NCBI GenBank assembly: GCA_023393655.1 | Contig: JAEWKP010000197.1 | Span: 1 to 47,675, forward strand | Length of the DNA stretch: 47,675 nt | Reading direction: 5' to 3' | DNA from: Pseudomonadota bacterium | GTDB lineage: Bacteria > Pseudomonadota > Alphaproteobacteria > Rhizobiales > Beijerinckiaceae | In this document: one piece after another, positions 1 through 8,529 of the stretch | Layout: each line of letters starts with the position of its first letter | How positions within the stretch are numbered: the stretch's first letter is position 1 | Program-made: the position numbers and the translations under genes | Notes under the pieces: model-generated | Seen by the model: only the letters and a program-made list of their open reading frames with translations | Database searches by the model: none | What the model was told of the DNA's origin: nothing

Positions 1-447
1 CGCCAGCGCCTCCATCGTCCAAACCCGAATGGCCGCGCCTGGGGCATCGACCGGCTGGGGCCCGACGATGGCCACGCGCTCGCCTCGCGCGGCAAGATCG
101 CGATGCGTCGCGGCGAGAGCGCCGACGAACCCCGGCCCGGGCTCGCTGTCCTGATCGAGGAGAAGCAGGAATTCGCTCTCGCAGGCCTCCGCGAGCCGGC
201 GCAAGGCGTTGTAGGCGGCGCCGAGCCCCCGGTTCAGCCCGGGGCGCAGCACGACGAGTTCTGCGCCGTTGGCAGCGGCCTCAAGCGCTTGCTGTTCCGC
301 GCCACTGACGGGGGAGTTGGCGTAGATGGCGATGGTCGAGACGTCGTCGGCAAGCGAGGCGACGAGGCGCTGCAAGGCGTCGAACTGCGGATGGTAGATG
401 ACGATGCCGGCGACGCAACGCGTCCGGCTTTTGGCGAGGTCGATCAT
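1..447 (-). CDS. Family 2 glycosyltransferase, 3' part missing (window edge)
   Basis: This gene transfers a sugar to a growing surface glycan, by family inference. The 149 visible residues start MIDLAKSRTRCVAGIVIYHP and run open to base 1, so the C-terminus lies outside the window. The Rossmann-like GT-A start (AGIVIYHP) is followed by LNRGLGAAYN and the acidic motif LLLLDQDSEPG near residue 105, which is characteristic of rhamnosyltransferase-type GT2 enzymes. The ATG at 445-447 overlaps the stop of the upstream ABC ATPase gene (ATGA), so it is translationally coupled to the polysaccharide exporter. The acceptor and sugar cannot be told. Confidence 0.82.
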   Translation of the reverse strand, partial: MIDLAKSRTRCVAGIVIYHPQFDALQRLVASLADDVSTIAIYANSPVSGAEQQALEAAANGAELVVLRPGLNRGLGAAYNALRRLAEACESEFLLLLDQDSEPGPGFVGALAATHRDLAARGERVAIVGPQPVDAPGAAIRVWTMEALA

Positions 448-1208
448 GCCGGGATTCTCCTGAGGGAAGGCGATTGGGGTGGCGAGAGCACGTCCTGCAG
501 CGGCCCGTCGGCGACGAGCCGACCGTGCTCCAACCGCAGCGCGCGGGTGCAGAGGCTGGCGAGCAGGCTGTCGCTATGCGAGGCGAGAACGAGGATGCCG
601 GCGCGGGCGACGAAAGCTTCCAGACGCATCTGCGCCTTCGCCATGAACGCGGCGTCGCCTGCGAGGATGCCCTCGTCGAGCAACAGCACTTCGGGATCGA
701 CGCTGGTGCAGATCGCGAAGGACAGGCGCGTCTGCATGCCCGCCGAATAGGTGCGGATCGGCATGTCCAGGAAGCCGCCGAGCTCGGTGAAAGCGGCAAT
801 CTCGTCGATACGGCCCTCAATCTGGCGCCGGCTCAGGCCGAGATACAGGCCGCGCAGGCGGATATTGTCGTACCCGCTCGCCTCGCCATCCATCCCGAGC
901 CCGATGTCGAAGAGCGGCGCGATCTTGCCATGGACGGCGACGCGCCCCCTCTGCGGGACATAGATGCCGGCGAGCACGCGCAGCAGCGTCGTCTTGCCGG
1001 CGCCGTTATGGCCGACGAGGGCGACGCGCTCGCCATGGGCGATGCTGATATCGATGCCGCTGAGGGCTTCGACACAGGTCCGTGCCCTGGCGTCGGAGCC
1101 GATGCGTCCGCCGGTCGCGTTGCTGACGATGCGGTTGCGCAAGGAGCGGGCGCTGCCGCCATAGAGCGGGAACTGCACGCTGACGCGGTCGAGACGGATC
1201 GAACTCAT
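444..1208 (-). CDS. Polysaccharide ABC exporter, ATP-binding subunit (KpsT/Wzt-like)
   Basis: This 254-residue ATPase powers export of a capsule- or O-antigen-type polysaccharide across the inner membrane. Walker A is GHNGAGKTT at residues 66-74, the signature is YSAGM and Walker B is VLLLDEG, where G replaces the usual P as is common in KpsT/Wzt/TagH proteins. It ends soon after the nucleotide-binding domain, so it lacks the C-terminal carbohydrate-binding domain of long Wzt proteins. The reading frame is open 22 codons further upstream, but MSSIRLDRVSVQF at 1208 is the family start, has GAGGCGAC just before it, and avoids overlapping the permease gene that ends 7 bases earlier. Confidence 0.9.
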   Translation of the reverse strand: MSSIRLDRVSVQFPLYGGSARSLRNRIVSNATGGRIGSDARARTCVEALSGIDISIAHGERVALVGHNGAGKTTLLRVLAGIYVPQRGRVAVHGKIAPLFDIGLGMDGEASGYDNIRLRGLYLGLSRRQIEGRIDEIAAFTELGGFLDMPIRTYSAGMQTRLSFAICTSVDPEVLLLDEGILAGDAAFMAKAQMRLEAFVARAGILVLASHSDSLLASLCTRALRLEHGRLVADGPLQDVLSPPQSPSLRRIPA

Positions 1209-1215
1209 CGTCGCC

Positions 1216-2049
1216 TCACAGCCAATAGGCCACGCGCCAGCGCAGCCTCGCATAGAGGATGAAGGCGAGGCCAAGATTGAGCACGGTGATGCCGCCCGCG
1301 ACGACGAAACTCTCCACCGGGACGCCGGCCCCGAGCAGTGGCGCGCGCACGATCTCGATCAGGTGGAATAGCGGATTGAGGTCTGCGAGGAGGCGCCGCG
1401 TGCCGAGGTCGTCGGCGCGCCAGAGCACCGGCGTCACGAAGAGCAGCATCTGCGTCGCGTTGGCGACGAGGGGCATCATGTCGCGAAAGCGCGCCCCGAC
1501 GAGGCCGAGCGTCACGCTCCAGCCGATGCCGTTGAGCAGGAGAAGCGTCAGGCCCGGCAAGGCGGCGAACCCGGCCCAACCCGACCTGACGCCGCAGACG
1601 GCGAGGACGACGAGGACGATCACCGCGTTATGGGCGAGGATGATCAGGTTGCGCCAGACGACGCGCAGGACATGGATGCCGATCGGCGCCGGCATCTGCT
1701 TGATGGCCGCCGTCGCGGCCGTGAAGGTCGCGGCACCCTCGTTCAGCAGGGCGGTGATCAGCGACCACAGCACCATGCCGACCGTGACATAGGGCAGGTA
1801 GGCGACGACCGGCACGCGGAAAAGCGCGGCATAGGTGACGCCGAGCCCCGCAACGAAGACGGCGAGGCTGATCGTCACCCAGAACGGGCCGAAGACCGAG
1901 CGGCTATAGCGCTGGCGGACATCGTACCAGCCCATGGTGAGCCAGAGCTCGACCAGAGCGAGCGCCCCGGCGGCGTCAGTGATTGCGCCACGCCAGGGGT
2001 GACGGCCGCGCAACCGCGCATCGTGAACAAGCATCGCAGGAGCTGACAC
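1216..2049 (-). CDS. Polysaccharide ABC exporter, ABC-2 permease (KpsM/Wzm-like)
   Basis: This 277-residue integral membrane protein is the channel half of the exporter whose ATPase gene follows 7 bases downstream. An N-terminal amphipathic part (WYDVRQRYSRSVFGPFW, a typical ABC-2 start) is followed by about six hydrophobic spans: around FVAGLGVTYAAL, LPYVTVGMVLWSLI, LIILAHNAVIVLVVLAV, LPGLTLLLLNGIGW, ANATQMLLFVTPVLW and ITVLNLGLAFIL. The conserved NPLFHLIEIVRAPLLG near the C-terminus is a hallmark of O-antigen and capsule exporters. The gene is divergent from the CDP-sugar operon and shares its 168-bp promoter region. Substrate is inferred from the neighbours. Confidence 0.9.
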   Translation of the reverse strand: MSAPAMLVHDARLRGRHPWRGAITDAAGALALVELWLTMGWYDVRQRYSRSVFGPFWVTISLAVFVAGLGVTYAALFRVPVVAYLPYVTVGMVLWSLITALLNEGAATFTAATAAIKQMPAPIGIHVLRVVWRNLIILAHNAVIVLVVLAVCGVRSGWAGFAALPGLTLLLLNGIGWSVTLGLVGARFRDMMPLVANATQMLLFVTPVLWRADDLGTRRLLADLNPLFHLIEIVRAPLLGAGVPVESFVVAGGITVLNLGLAFILYARLRWRVAYWL

Positions 2050-2111
2050 CAGCCGATCTCCTCGAAAGACCTCCCGCCTGCCGTGAGCCGCAAGAAACCA
2101 GCGGCAGCGGG

Positions 2112-2140
2112 TTGACAGGCTGAATAAGTGGGAATAATTC
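2112..2140 (+). promoter_or_regulatory. Putative rfbF promoter
   Basis: TTGACA at 2112-2117 matches the consensus -35 box exactly. With a 17-bp spacer it is followed by TAATTC at 2135-2140, a weak -10. The -10 lies inside the first of two palindromes (2128-2144). Transcription would start about 70 bases before the rfbF ATG. Predicted from sequence only. Confidence 0.5.
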
Positions 2141-2172
2141 CCACGTCAATATCGAGTGGGAAAATTTCTCAC
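2128..2172. promoter_or_regulatory. Two tandem palindromic operator-like sites upstream of rfbF
   Basis: Site 1 (2128-2144) is GTGGGAATAATTCCCAC, a perfect 8-bp inverted repeat around one central base. Site 2 (2156-2172) is GTGGGAAAATTTCTCAC, the same motif with one mismatched pair. The centres are 28 bp apart, a little under three helical turns. Site 1 covers the predicted -10 of rfbF and site 2 the expected start, which fits a repressor. No regulator gene is beside it, so the protein is unknown. Confidence 0.6.
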
Positions 2173-2217
2173 GCAATTCAGGCGCGCCCTTCCCGGGCGG
2201 GAGCACGGAAGCGAGCA

Positions 2218-2994
2218 ATGAAGATCAGGAAGGCAGTGATCCTGGCCGGCGGTCGCGGCACGCGGATCATGGAAGAATCGGAATATCGCCCGAAGCCGAT
2301 GATCGAGATCGGCGGCCGGCCGATCATCTGGCACATCATGAAGCTGTACTCGCGCTACGGCATCAACGAGTTCGTCGTGTGCCTCGGCTACAAGGGCTAT
2401 TTCCTGAAGGAGTATTTCGGGAACTACCTGCTCCACTCCTCAGACGTGACCTTCGACTTCACGCAGGGTGGCATGACCGTTCATGCCGGCCGGGCCGAAC
2501 CGTGGAAGGTCACGCTGGTCGATACCGGCCAGGAGACGATGACGGGCGGCCGCCTTGCCCGCGTGAAGCCCTATCTGGAGGGCGAAAGCTTCTGCCTGAC
2601 CTATGGCGACGGCGTCTCGGACGTGCCGATCGACCGCCTGATCGCCTTCCATGAGAGCCATGGCCGGGCCGCGACGGTGACGGCGGTGCGTCCACCCGGC
2701 CGCTTCGGCGTGCTCGATCTCGACGGCAATGGCGTCAGCGGCTTCCGCGAGAAGGCGGCCAGCGATTCAGGCTTCATCAATGGCGGCTTCTTCGTGCTGG
2801 AGCCGCACGCGCTTGATCGGATCGCGGGCGACGAGATCGTCTGGGAAAGCGGTCCGATGGAGGGCCTCGCTCGCGACGGCGAGCTCATGGCCTATCCGCA
2901 TGAGGGCTTCTGGCAGCCGATGGACACGCTGCGCGACAAGCGTCGCCTCGAGGAACTCTGGGACACTGGCGAGGCGCCATGGCGTGTCTGGTGA
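2218..2994 (+). CDS. rfbF: Glucose-1-phosphate cytidylyltransferase
   Basis: The enzyme makes CDP-glucose from CTP and glucose 1-phosphate, the first committed step to CDP-6-deoxyhexoses. The 258-residue product begins MKIRKAVILAGGRGTRI, the nucleotidyltransferase signature loop, followed by RPKPMIEIGGRPIIWHIMK, DTGQETMTGGRL and CLTYGDGVSDV (metal-binding aspartate), all typical of RfbF. The frame is open upstream to a GTG at 2128, but that GTG lies inside the operator palindrome; the ATG at 2218 gives the family's normal N-terminus. It is the first gene of a five-gene operon and its end overlaps rfbG. Confidence 0.95.
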   Translation: MKIRKAVILAGGRGTRIMEESEYRPKPMIEIGGRPIIWHIMKLYSRYGINEFVVCLGYKGYFLKEYFGNYLLHSSDVTFDFTQGGMTVHAGRAEPWKVTLVDTGQETMTGGRLARVKPYLEGESFCLTYGDGVSDVPIDRLIAFHESHGRAATVTAVRPPGRFGVLDLDGNGVSGFREKAASDSGFINGGFFVLEPHALDRIAGDEIVWESGPMEGLARDGELMAYPHEGFWQPMDTLRDKRRLEELWDTGEAPWRVW

Positions 2995-4067
2995 ATCCCG
3001 ATCCCGGCTTCTGGCGCGGGCGGCGTGTGCTGGTGACCGGCCATAGCGGCTTCAAGGGAAGCTGGCTCGGGCTTTGGCTGGCGCGGCTCGGGGCGGCGCC
3101 GGTCGGTCTGTCGCTGCCGGCGCAGGATGAGGCGGAAAGCGAGCGGCTCGGCTTTCTGGACCACATCATGCCGGGCGTCACCTGCGACATCCGCGACGGG
3201 CGGGCGGTACAGGCAGCCCTTGAACGGCTTGCGCCGGAGATCGTGCTGCACCTCGCGGCCCAGCCGCTGGTCCGCCGGTCCTATCGCGATCCGCGCCTGA
3301 CCTTCGAGACCAATGTCATGGGCACGCTGAACCTGCTTGAGGCAACTCGCCTCCAGCCGAGCGTGCGCAGCGTTGTCATCGCGACCACCGACAAATGCTA
3401 TGAGAATCACGAATGGCCCTGGGCCTATCGCGAGAATGATCCGCTCGGCGGGCACGATCCCTACAGCGCCAGCAAGGCCTGCACGGAGATCCTCGCCGCA
3501 TCCTGGCGAAGCTCTTTCGCGGCAGCGTCCGATCGCTCCACCGCCATCGCGACAGCGCGTGCCGGCAACGTCATCGGCGGGGGTGACTGGGCGCAGGACC
3601 GGCTCGTGCCGGACGCCATCCGGGCCTTTTCGGGCGGCGAGACGCTCACCCTGCGCAATCCGGGGGCGACCCGGCCCTGGCAGCACGTTCTCGATGCGCT
3701 CAGTGGCTACCTGCTGCTGGCCGAGCGGCTGCAGACCGATGGCAGCGGTTTCGCGGAAGCCTGGAATTTCGGACCGGACAGCGGCGCCGAACGCTCCGTC
3801 TCCGAGGTGCTCGAAGCGCTGACCTGGCTCTGGGGCGATGGTGCCTCCTGGACGAGCGACGGAGCATCCGGCCCGCACGAGGCGGGCCGGCTCGCGCTCG
3901 ATTCCGGCAAGGCGCGCCAGCATCTCGGCTGGCGCCCGCGCCTCGATTTCGAGGCGGCGCTCGCCCTGACCACGCGCTGGTACCGGCGCCATCGCCTGGG
4001 AACGCCGGCTGCCGACCTGATCGCCGCCGATATCGAATCCTATGAAAGCGGAGCCATTCGCTCATGA
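2979..4067 (+). CDS. rfbG: CDP-glucose 4,6-dehydratase
   Basis: This NAD-dependent short-chain dehydrogenase-fold enzyme converts CDP-glucose to CDP-4-keto-6-deoxyglucose. The 362-residue product has the nucleotide-binding loop VLVTGHSGFKGSWL, then HLAAQPLVRRSY, ATTDKCYEN (catalytic threonine and acid region), the YSASK catalytic Tyr-Lys motif and ARAGNVIGGGDW, all diagnostic of RfbG. The ATG at 2979 overlaps rfbF by 16 bases; a GTG at 2991 with a 4-base GTGA overlap is an equally reasonable start and would remove four residues. Its product feeds the methyltransferase and epimerase encoded next. Confidence 0.94.
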   Translation: MACLVNPDPGFWRGRRVLVTGHSGFKGSWLGLWLARLGAAPVGLSLPAQDEAESERLGFLDHIMPGVTCDIRDGRAVQAALERLAPEIVLHLAAQPLVRRSYRDPRLTFETNVMGTLNLLEATRLQPSVRSVVIATTDKCYENHEWPWAYRENDPLGGHDPYSASKACTEILAASWRSSFAAASDRSTAIATARAGNVIGGGDWAQDRLVPDAIRAFSGGETLTLRNPGATRPWQHVLDALSGYLLLAERLQTDGSGFAEAWNFGPDSGAERSVSEVLEALTWLWGDGASWTSDGASGPHEAGRLALDSGKARQHLGWRPRLDFEAALALTTRWYRRHRLGTPAADLIAADIESYESGAIRS

Positions 4068-5299
4068 ACCCCTGTAAATGCCGCTTCTGCAGCGCGCCTC
4101 TGACCACGCTCTTCGCCGATCTCGGCATGACACCGCTGGCGAACGCCTTCGTCGCGCCTGCTGATACCGGCGAGCCCGAGGCCTTCTTCCCGCTGCAGGT
4201 CTTCGTCTGCGACGCCTGCAAGCTGGTACAGGCGCGCGATGTCGAGACGCCCGGCGCGATCTTCAGCGACTACGCCTATTTCTCCGGTTTCTCGCAAAGC
4301 TGGCTCGACCATAGCGAGCGCTATGCCGCGGCGACGGTCGAGCGCTTCAGCCTGTCTGACACCAGCAAGGTCGTCGAAATCGCCAGCAACGACGGCTACC
4401 TGCTGCAATATTTCCAGCAAGCGGGCATTCCCGTCCTCGGCGTCGAGCCGGCCGCCAATGTCGCGGCGGTGGCGCAGCGCCGGGGCATCCCGACGCAGGT
4501 GCGCTTCTTCGGCCGCAAGACGGCGCGCGATCTCGCGGCGCAGGGACACCAGGCCGACCTGATCGCCGCCAACAACGTCGTCGCCCATGTCCCCGATCTC
4601 AACGATTTCATCGCCGGCTTCGAGATCCTGCTCAAGCCGCAGGGCGTGCTGACGCTGGAATTCCCGCATCTGCTGCGGATGCTGGTCGAGAACCAGTTCG
4701 ACACGATCTACCACGAGCATTTCTCCTATTTCTCCTTCCTCGCGATCGAGCGGGTGCTCGCGGCGCATGGGCTTGCCGTCTTCGATGTCGATAGGCTTCC
4801 GACGCATGGCGGCTCGTTGCGCGTCTATGCCGGCCATGCCGGCGCCGGCGCGCGCGTTCCATCCGAAGCTGTGCAGGTGTTGCGACGAGAGGAAGAGGCC
4901 TTCAGCCTCGACAGGATCGATTCCTATGCCGGCTTCGCCGAGCGGATCGCCCGTACCAAATGTGCCCTGCTGGATTTCCTGATCGGCGCCAGACGGGAGG
5001 GCAAGCGGGTCGCGGCCTATGGCGCGCCTGCGAAGGGCAACACGCTGCTCAACTATTGCGGCGTCGGGCCGGAGCTCGTCGCCTTCACGGTCGACCGCAG
5101 TCCGCACAAGCAGGGCCGGCTCCTGCCGGGCACGCGCATCCCGGTGAGGGCGCCCGATGCCATCATCGCGGAAAAGCCGGACTACCTGTTGATCCTGCCC
5201 TGGAACCTCAAGGACGAGGTCATGCAGCAGATGGCGGCCCTGCGCGACTGGGGTGGGCGCTTCGTCGTCCCGATCCCGCAAGTGGAGGTGCTGGCGTGA
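4064..5299 (+). CDS. SAM-dependent sugar C-methyltransferase (NDP-4-keto-6-deoxyhexose type)
   Basis: The 411-residue protein belongs to the family that adds a methyl branch to C-3 of NDP-4-keto-deoxysugars (TylC3/EvaC-like). It opens with CKCRFC and later CDACKLVQ, a four-cysteine zinc-binding N-terminal domain, then a Rossmann SAM domain (KVVEIASNDGYLLQYF, near residue 105) and LEFPHLLRMLVENQFDTIYHEHFSYFS with the catalytic His/Tyr-rich motif. The C-terminal domain has RVAAYGAPAKGNTLLNY, typical of this family. It overlaps rfbG by ATGA. With rfbF and rfbG it predicts a CDP-linked branched 6-deoxysugar. The exact methylated carbon is family inference. Confidence 0.88.
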   Translation: MNPCKCRFCSAPLTTLFADLGMTPLANAFVAPADTGEPEAFFPLQVFVCDACKLVQARDVETPGAIFSDYAYFSGFSQSWLDHSERYAAATVERFSLSDTSKVVEIASNDGYLLQYFQQAGIPVLGVEPAANVAAVAQRRGIPTQVRFFGRKTARDLAAQGHQADLIAANNVVAHVPDLNDFIAGFEILLKPQGVLTLEFPHLLRMLVENQFDTIYHEHFSYFSFLAIERVLAAHGLAVFDVDRLPTHGGSLRVYAGHAGAGARVPSEAVQVLRREEEAFSLDRIDSYAGFAERIARTKCALLDFLIGARREGKRVAAYGAPAKGNTLLNYCGVGPELVAFTVDRSPHKQGRLLPGTRIPVRAPDAIIAEKPDYLLILPWNLKDEVMQQMAALRDWGGRFVVPIPQVEVLA

Positions 5300-5826
5300 T
5301 CCTCACCGAAACGCGCATCGCCGGCCTCTTCATCGTCGATCTCGTGCCGCTCGCGGACGAGCGCGGGTATTTCGCCCGCAGCTATTGCGCCGAGACCTTT
5401 GCGCAGCATGGCATCCGCTTCGCGCCGGTGCAGTGCAATCTCTCCTTCAATCCGCACCAAGGCACGCTGCGCGGCCTGCACTACCAGGCCATGCCGGTTC
5501 CGGATGCGAAGCTCGTGCGCTGCAGCCGCGGCGCGATCTTCGATGTCGCGGTCGATCTGCGTGCCGGTTCGCCGACCTGCGGCGAATGGATCGGCCTCGA
5601 GCTGAACGCGGTGAACGGCCGGGCGCTGTTCGTGCCGGAAGGCTGCGCCCACGGCTTCCAGACGCTCAAGCCCGACAGCGAGGTCTTCTACATGATGGGC
5701 GCGCCCTATCGCGCCGATCTGGCGCGCGGCCTGCGCTGGAACGATCCCGCCTTCGGCATCGACTGGCCGGACCGGGCGCCACGCCTGAATGCGCGCGACG
5801 CGGCCTGGCTCGACCATCGCGCCTGA
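5296..5826 (+). CDS. dTDP-4-dehydrorhamnose 3,5-epimerase family protein
   Basis: This cupin-fold epimerase (RmlC family, 176 residues, normal length) inverts C-3 and/or C-5 of a 4-keto-6-deoxyhexose nucleotide. Visible features are RGLHYQ with catalytic His62, the acid/base tyrosine Tyr132 in VFYMM, and FVPEGCAHGFQTL. The GTG start overlaps the methyltransferase stop by GTGA; the open frame extends far upstream, but only as a shadow of the methyltransferase gene. Because the operon makes CDP-sugars, the substrate is more likely the C-methylated CDP-4-keto sugar than dTDP-4-keto-6-deoxyglucose. No rmlA, rmlB or rmlD is nearby. Confidence 0.9.
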   Translation: MILTETRIAGLFIVDLVPLADERGYFARSYCAETFAQHGIRFAPVQCNLSFNPHQGTLRGLHYQAMPVPDAKLVRCSRGAIFDVAVDLRAGSPTCGEWIGLELNAVNGRALFVPEGCAHGFQTLKPDSEVFYMMGAPYRADLARGLRWNDPAFGIDWPDRAPRLNARDAAWLDHRA

Positions 5827-5854
5827 CCTCCCTCTCCGGAACACGGATCAAGAC

Positions 5855-8170
5855 ATGACGGATATCGAGACGACGGCAGCCGGCCAGCTTGCCACCAAGC
5901 CGATCGCGAACGGGCTTCTCCGCTCCCTGCGCGCCCTGCTGAAGCGGCCGACCGGCCTGCCCTTCCATCCGGCGGGCAACCTACGGCCCGAAGCGACGCC
6001 CGGCCATTGGCGCAGCGACGGGTTCGACTGCTATTTCTACGTACCGAAGCAGATGCCCGCGGGCCTGCTCTCCATCCGCTTCACCGCGACCCTGCCCGAT
6101 GCCGACGCCGGTAGGCAGGATCGCTGGCGCCTCTATTACGATATCGGCGAGGGCTTCCGTGCCGAGGACAGCGTCACGATCCCGGTCGACGGCGACAGGA
6201 TCGCGATCGCCACGATGATCGACCTGCCCCTGCCCGCGCGCGCCTTCCGCGTCGACCCCTGCGAGACCCCCTGCCGCTTCGCGCTGCACGAGCTGGCGCT
6301 GTCGCCGCTCGCGGTGCAGCAGCCGCGCCGCTTTGCGGTGCTCGACCAGCTGCGGGACCTGCACCGGCGCGGCGTCCTCGCGCGCAAGCTGATCCGGGCG
6401 GGCGGCATGCTGCTGCGCGGCGAGTGGCAGGACCTGCGCCAGCGGATCGCCTCGAGCGATGCGCATGACGCGGCCGCCTATGGCAACTGGGTGCGCCAGC
6501 GCAGCCTGACGGAGAATCTGCGCCAGCGCTTCCAGGCAAAAGCCGCGGGATTTTCGATCAAGCCACGCTTCTCGATCGTGATGCCGACCTTCAACTCGCC
6601 GGCGGCCTTCCTGGAAAAGGCGATCGAATCCGTACTGGCGCAGACCTATCCGGATTGGGAGCTGCTCGCCGTCGATGACGGCTCGACCGACCCGGCCACC
6701 CATCGCATCCTCAAGGCGTTCGCCGCCCGCGATCCACGGATCCGGCCTTCTTTCCTGCCGTTCAACGGCGGCATCTCGCGGGCCAGCAATGCCGCCCTCG
6801 CGCAGGCGAGCGGGGATTACATCGCCTTGCTCGACCATGACGACATGCTGGCGCCGCACGCGCTTCACGCCTTCGCGGATGCGATCAACCGGCACCCGCA
6901 GGTCGATTGGCTCTATTCGGACGAAGACAAGATCGACGAGGCCGACCGCCGCTCAGCCCCTTTCTTCAAGCCGGACTGGTCCCCGGCCTATTTCCTGTCC
7001 TGCATGTACACCTGCCATCTCGGCGTCTATCGAACGAGCATGGCGCGACAGCTCGGCGGGTTCCGCCCGGACTACGATTTCGCGCAGGATTACGACCTCG
7101 CGCTGCGCTTCGCTGCGGCGACGCGGCAGATCGTCCATATCCCCGACATTCTCTACCACTGGCGCACGCTGCCGCAGTCGACAGCTTCGGGCGGCGAGGC
7201 CAAGCCGCAGGCGGAGTTGGCCGCCCGGCGGGCGGTGCAGGATTTCGTCGATCGCGGCCCGCATCGTGGCACCGCCGGGGCCGGCCCGCTGCCCGGCACG
7301 CATCGCGTCCGCTTCGACATCGCCAGTGAGCCGCTGGTCTCGATCGCGATCCCCACGGCCGGCTATCGCAGCGACAATGGCTGGAGCTGGTATGTGCTCG
7401 ACCTCGTCAGATCGATCCGCGCGCTGACCACATACGCGCATATCGAGATCGTCGTGGCCGAGAATGGCGACTTGGCCCCGGAGCTGGAACAGGCCCTTCT
7501 CGACCTCGGCGCGCGGCTGGTTCGCTACGAAAGCCAGGTCTTCAACCTCTCCGACAAGATCAACCGGCTGGTCGAGGCGACACGGGGCGACATTGTGCTC
7601 CTGCTCAACGACGACATGCGCATCATCTCGCGCGGCTGGATCGAGGAGATGCTGATGTGGTGCCAGCAGGACGGCATCTCCGGGGTCGGCGCGAAGCTGT
7701 TCTTCCCCGACGGGCGCATCCAGCATGCCGGCGTGCTGCTGCTCGGCCAGGGCCCGTCGCACCCCTATTACCTGCATCACGCCGGAGAGATCGGGCAGGT
7801 CTGCTCGGCCGTCGTTCCGCGCGACTACAGCGCGGTCACCGGTGCCTGCATGATGGTCCGGCGCGCGGATTTCCTCGCGGTCGGCGGCTTCGACCGAGCC
7901 TATCGGATCAACTACAACGACATCGATTTCTGCATGCGGCTCAACGCGCATACCGGCGGGCATTTCGTGCACACGCCCTATGCCTGCCTGGAGCACCACG
8001 AATCCGTCAGCCGCCCGGAACCCGAGTCCGGCGATCTCGACAAGTTCAACCGCCAATGGGCCGGCATTGTCGGGCGCGATCCGTTCTACAATCCCAACCT
8101 GTCTCAGACTTCCGCACGCTTCGCGCTTGCAGTCGATCCGCCGTCTCTGGGCGAGAATTATGGATTGTGA
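5855..8170 (+). CDS. Two-domain family 2 glycosyltransferase, O-antigen type
   Basis: The 771-residue cytoplasmic enzyme has an N-terminal extension of about 220 residues followed by two GT-A modules. Module 1 shows FSIVMPTFNSPAAFLEKAIESV, AVDDGSTD and the metal-binding DHDD; module 2 shows VSIAIPTAGY, LLLNDDM and a C-terminal NYNDIDFCMRL with H-rich ECLEHHES-like sequence (YACLEHHESVSRP). Similar dual enzymes build O-antigen or capsule repeats. The ATG at 5855 lies 28 bases after the epimerase gene; an in-frame ATG at 5789 would overlap that gene by 38 bases. It probably uses the CDP-sugar made by the operon, which is inference from position. Confidence 0.88.
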   Translation: MTDIETTAAGQLATKPIANGLLRSLRALLKRPTGLPFHPAGNLRPEATPGHWRSDGFDCYFYVPKQMPAGLLSIRFTATLPDADAGRQDRWRLYYDIGEGFRAEDSVTIPVDGDRIAIATMIDLPLPARAFRVDPCETPCRFALHELALSPLAVQQPRRFAVLDQLRDLHRRGVLARKLIRAGGMLLRGEWQDLRQRIASSDAHDAAAYGNWVRQRSLTENLRQRFQAKAAGFSIKPRFSIVMPTFNSPAAFLEKAIESVLAQTYPDWELLAVDDGSTDPATHRILKAFAARDPRIRPSFLPFNGGISRASNAALAQASGDYIALLDHDDMLAPHALHAFADAINRHPQVDWLYSDEDKIDEADRRSAPFFKPDWSPAYFLSCMYTCHLGVYRTSMARQLGGFRPDYDFAQDYDLALRFAAATRQIVHIPDILYHWRTLPQSTASGGEAKPQAELAARRAVQDFVDRGPHRGTAGAGPLPGTHRVRFDIASEPLVSIAIPTAGYRSDNGWSWYVLDLVRSIRALTTYAHIEIVVAENGDLAPELEQALLDLGARLVRYESQVFNLSDKINRLVEATRGDIVLLLNDDMRIISRGWIEEMLMWCQQDGISGVGAKLFFPDGRIQHAGVLLLGQGPSHPYYLHHAGEIGQVCSAVVPRDYSAVTGACMMVRRADFLAVGGFDRAYRINYNDIDFCMRLNAHTGGHFVHTPYACLEHHESVSRPEPESGDLDKFNRQWAGIVGRDPFYNPNLSQTSARFALAVDPPSLGENYGL

Positions 8171-8529
8171 GATGGGCAATGGAGAAGTCAGTCCTATGCC
8201 AATGTCAGAATGCGCCATAGCTGACATTCGAGAAGCGGACATTGCGAGGCAAGCTCAGTTGGTGACCGCTTTTCAGCCTGTGGCAGAAGCATCAGTACAC
8301 TTCGGCTCGTATCGATCAGCGTCACAGTTTTTGCCGCTCCGCTGTTTTCCGCCATGCATCCACACGTTGACGACTGCGCAGCTGCATGACTGCAAATAGA
8401 TAGCAACGCTAAGCGCGCCCGCAGACAGAGATGGCGGCGGGCGCTGTCGTTGAAGGGCTCAGCGTGTGGCGCGTGGGCAGAGGCTGCACGTGCCGCTGCC
8501 AGACATGATGGTGGTTCCGCCCGCTCGAT
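8171..8529. other. Gene-free stretch after the glycan operon
   Basis: About 360 bases with lower GC than the surroundings and no reading frame that looks coding on either strand. It contains AGCGGACATT at about 8235, a short string that also occurs in the other gene-free stretch near 17479. No terminator with a T-run and no recognisable element was found. Confidence 0.4.

Noticed and set aside
2128..2217. Earlier GTG start for rfbF
   Set aside because: The GTG is the first three bases of an operator-like palindrome overlapping the predicted promoter, and the added residues are not part of the RfbF family.
5182..5844. 220-codon minus-strand open frame opposite the epimerase
   Set aside because: Antisense shadow of the epimerase gene, whose catalytic motifs are clear.
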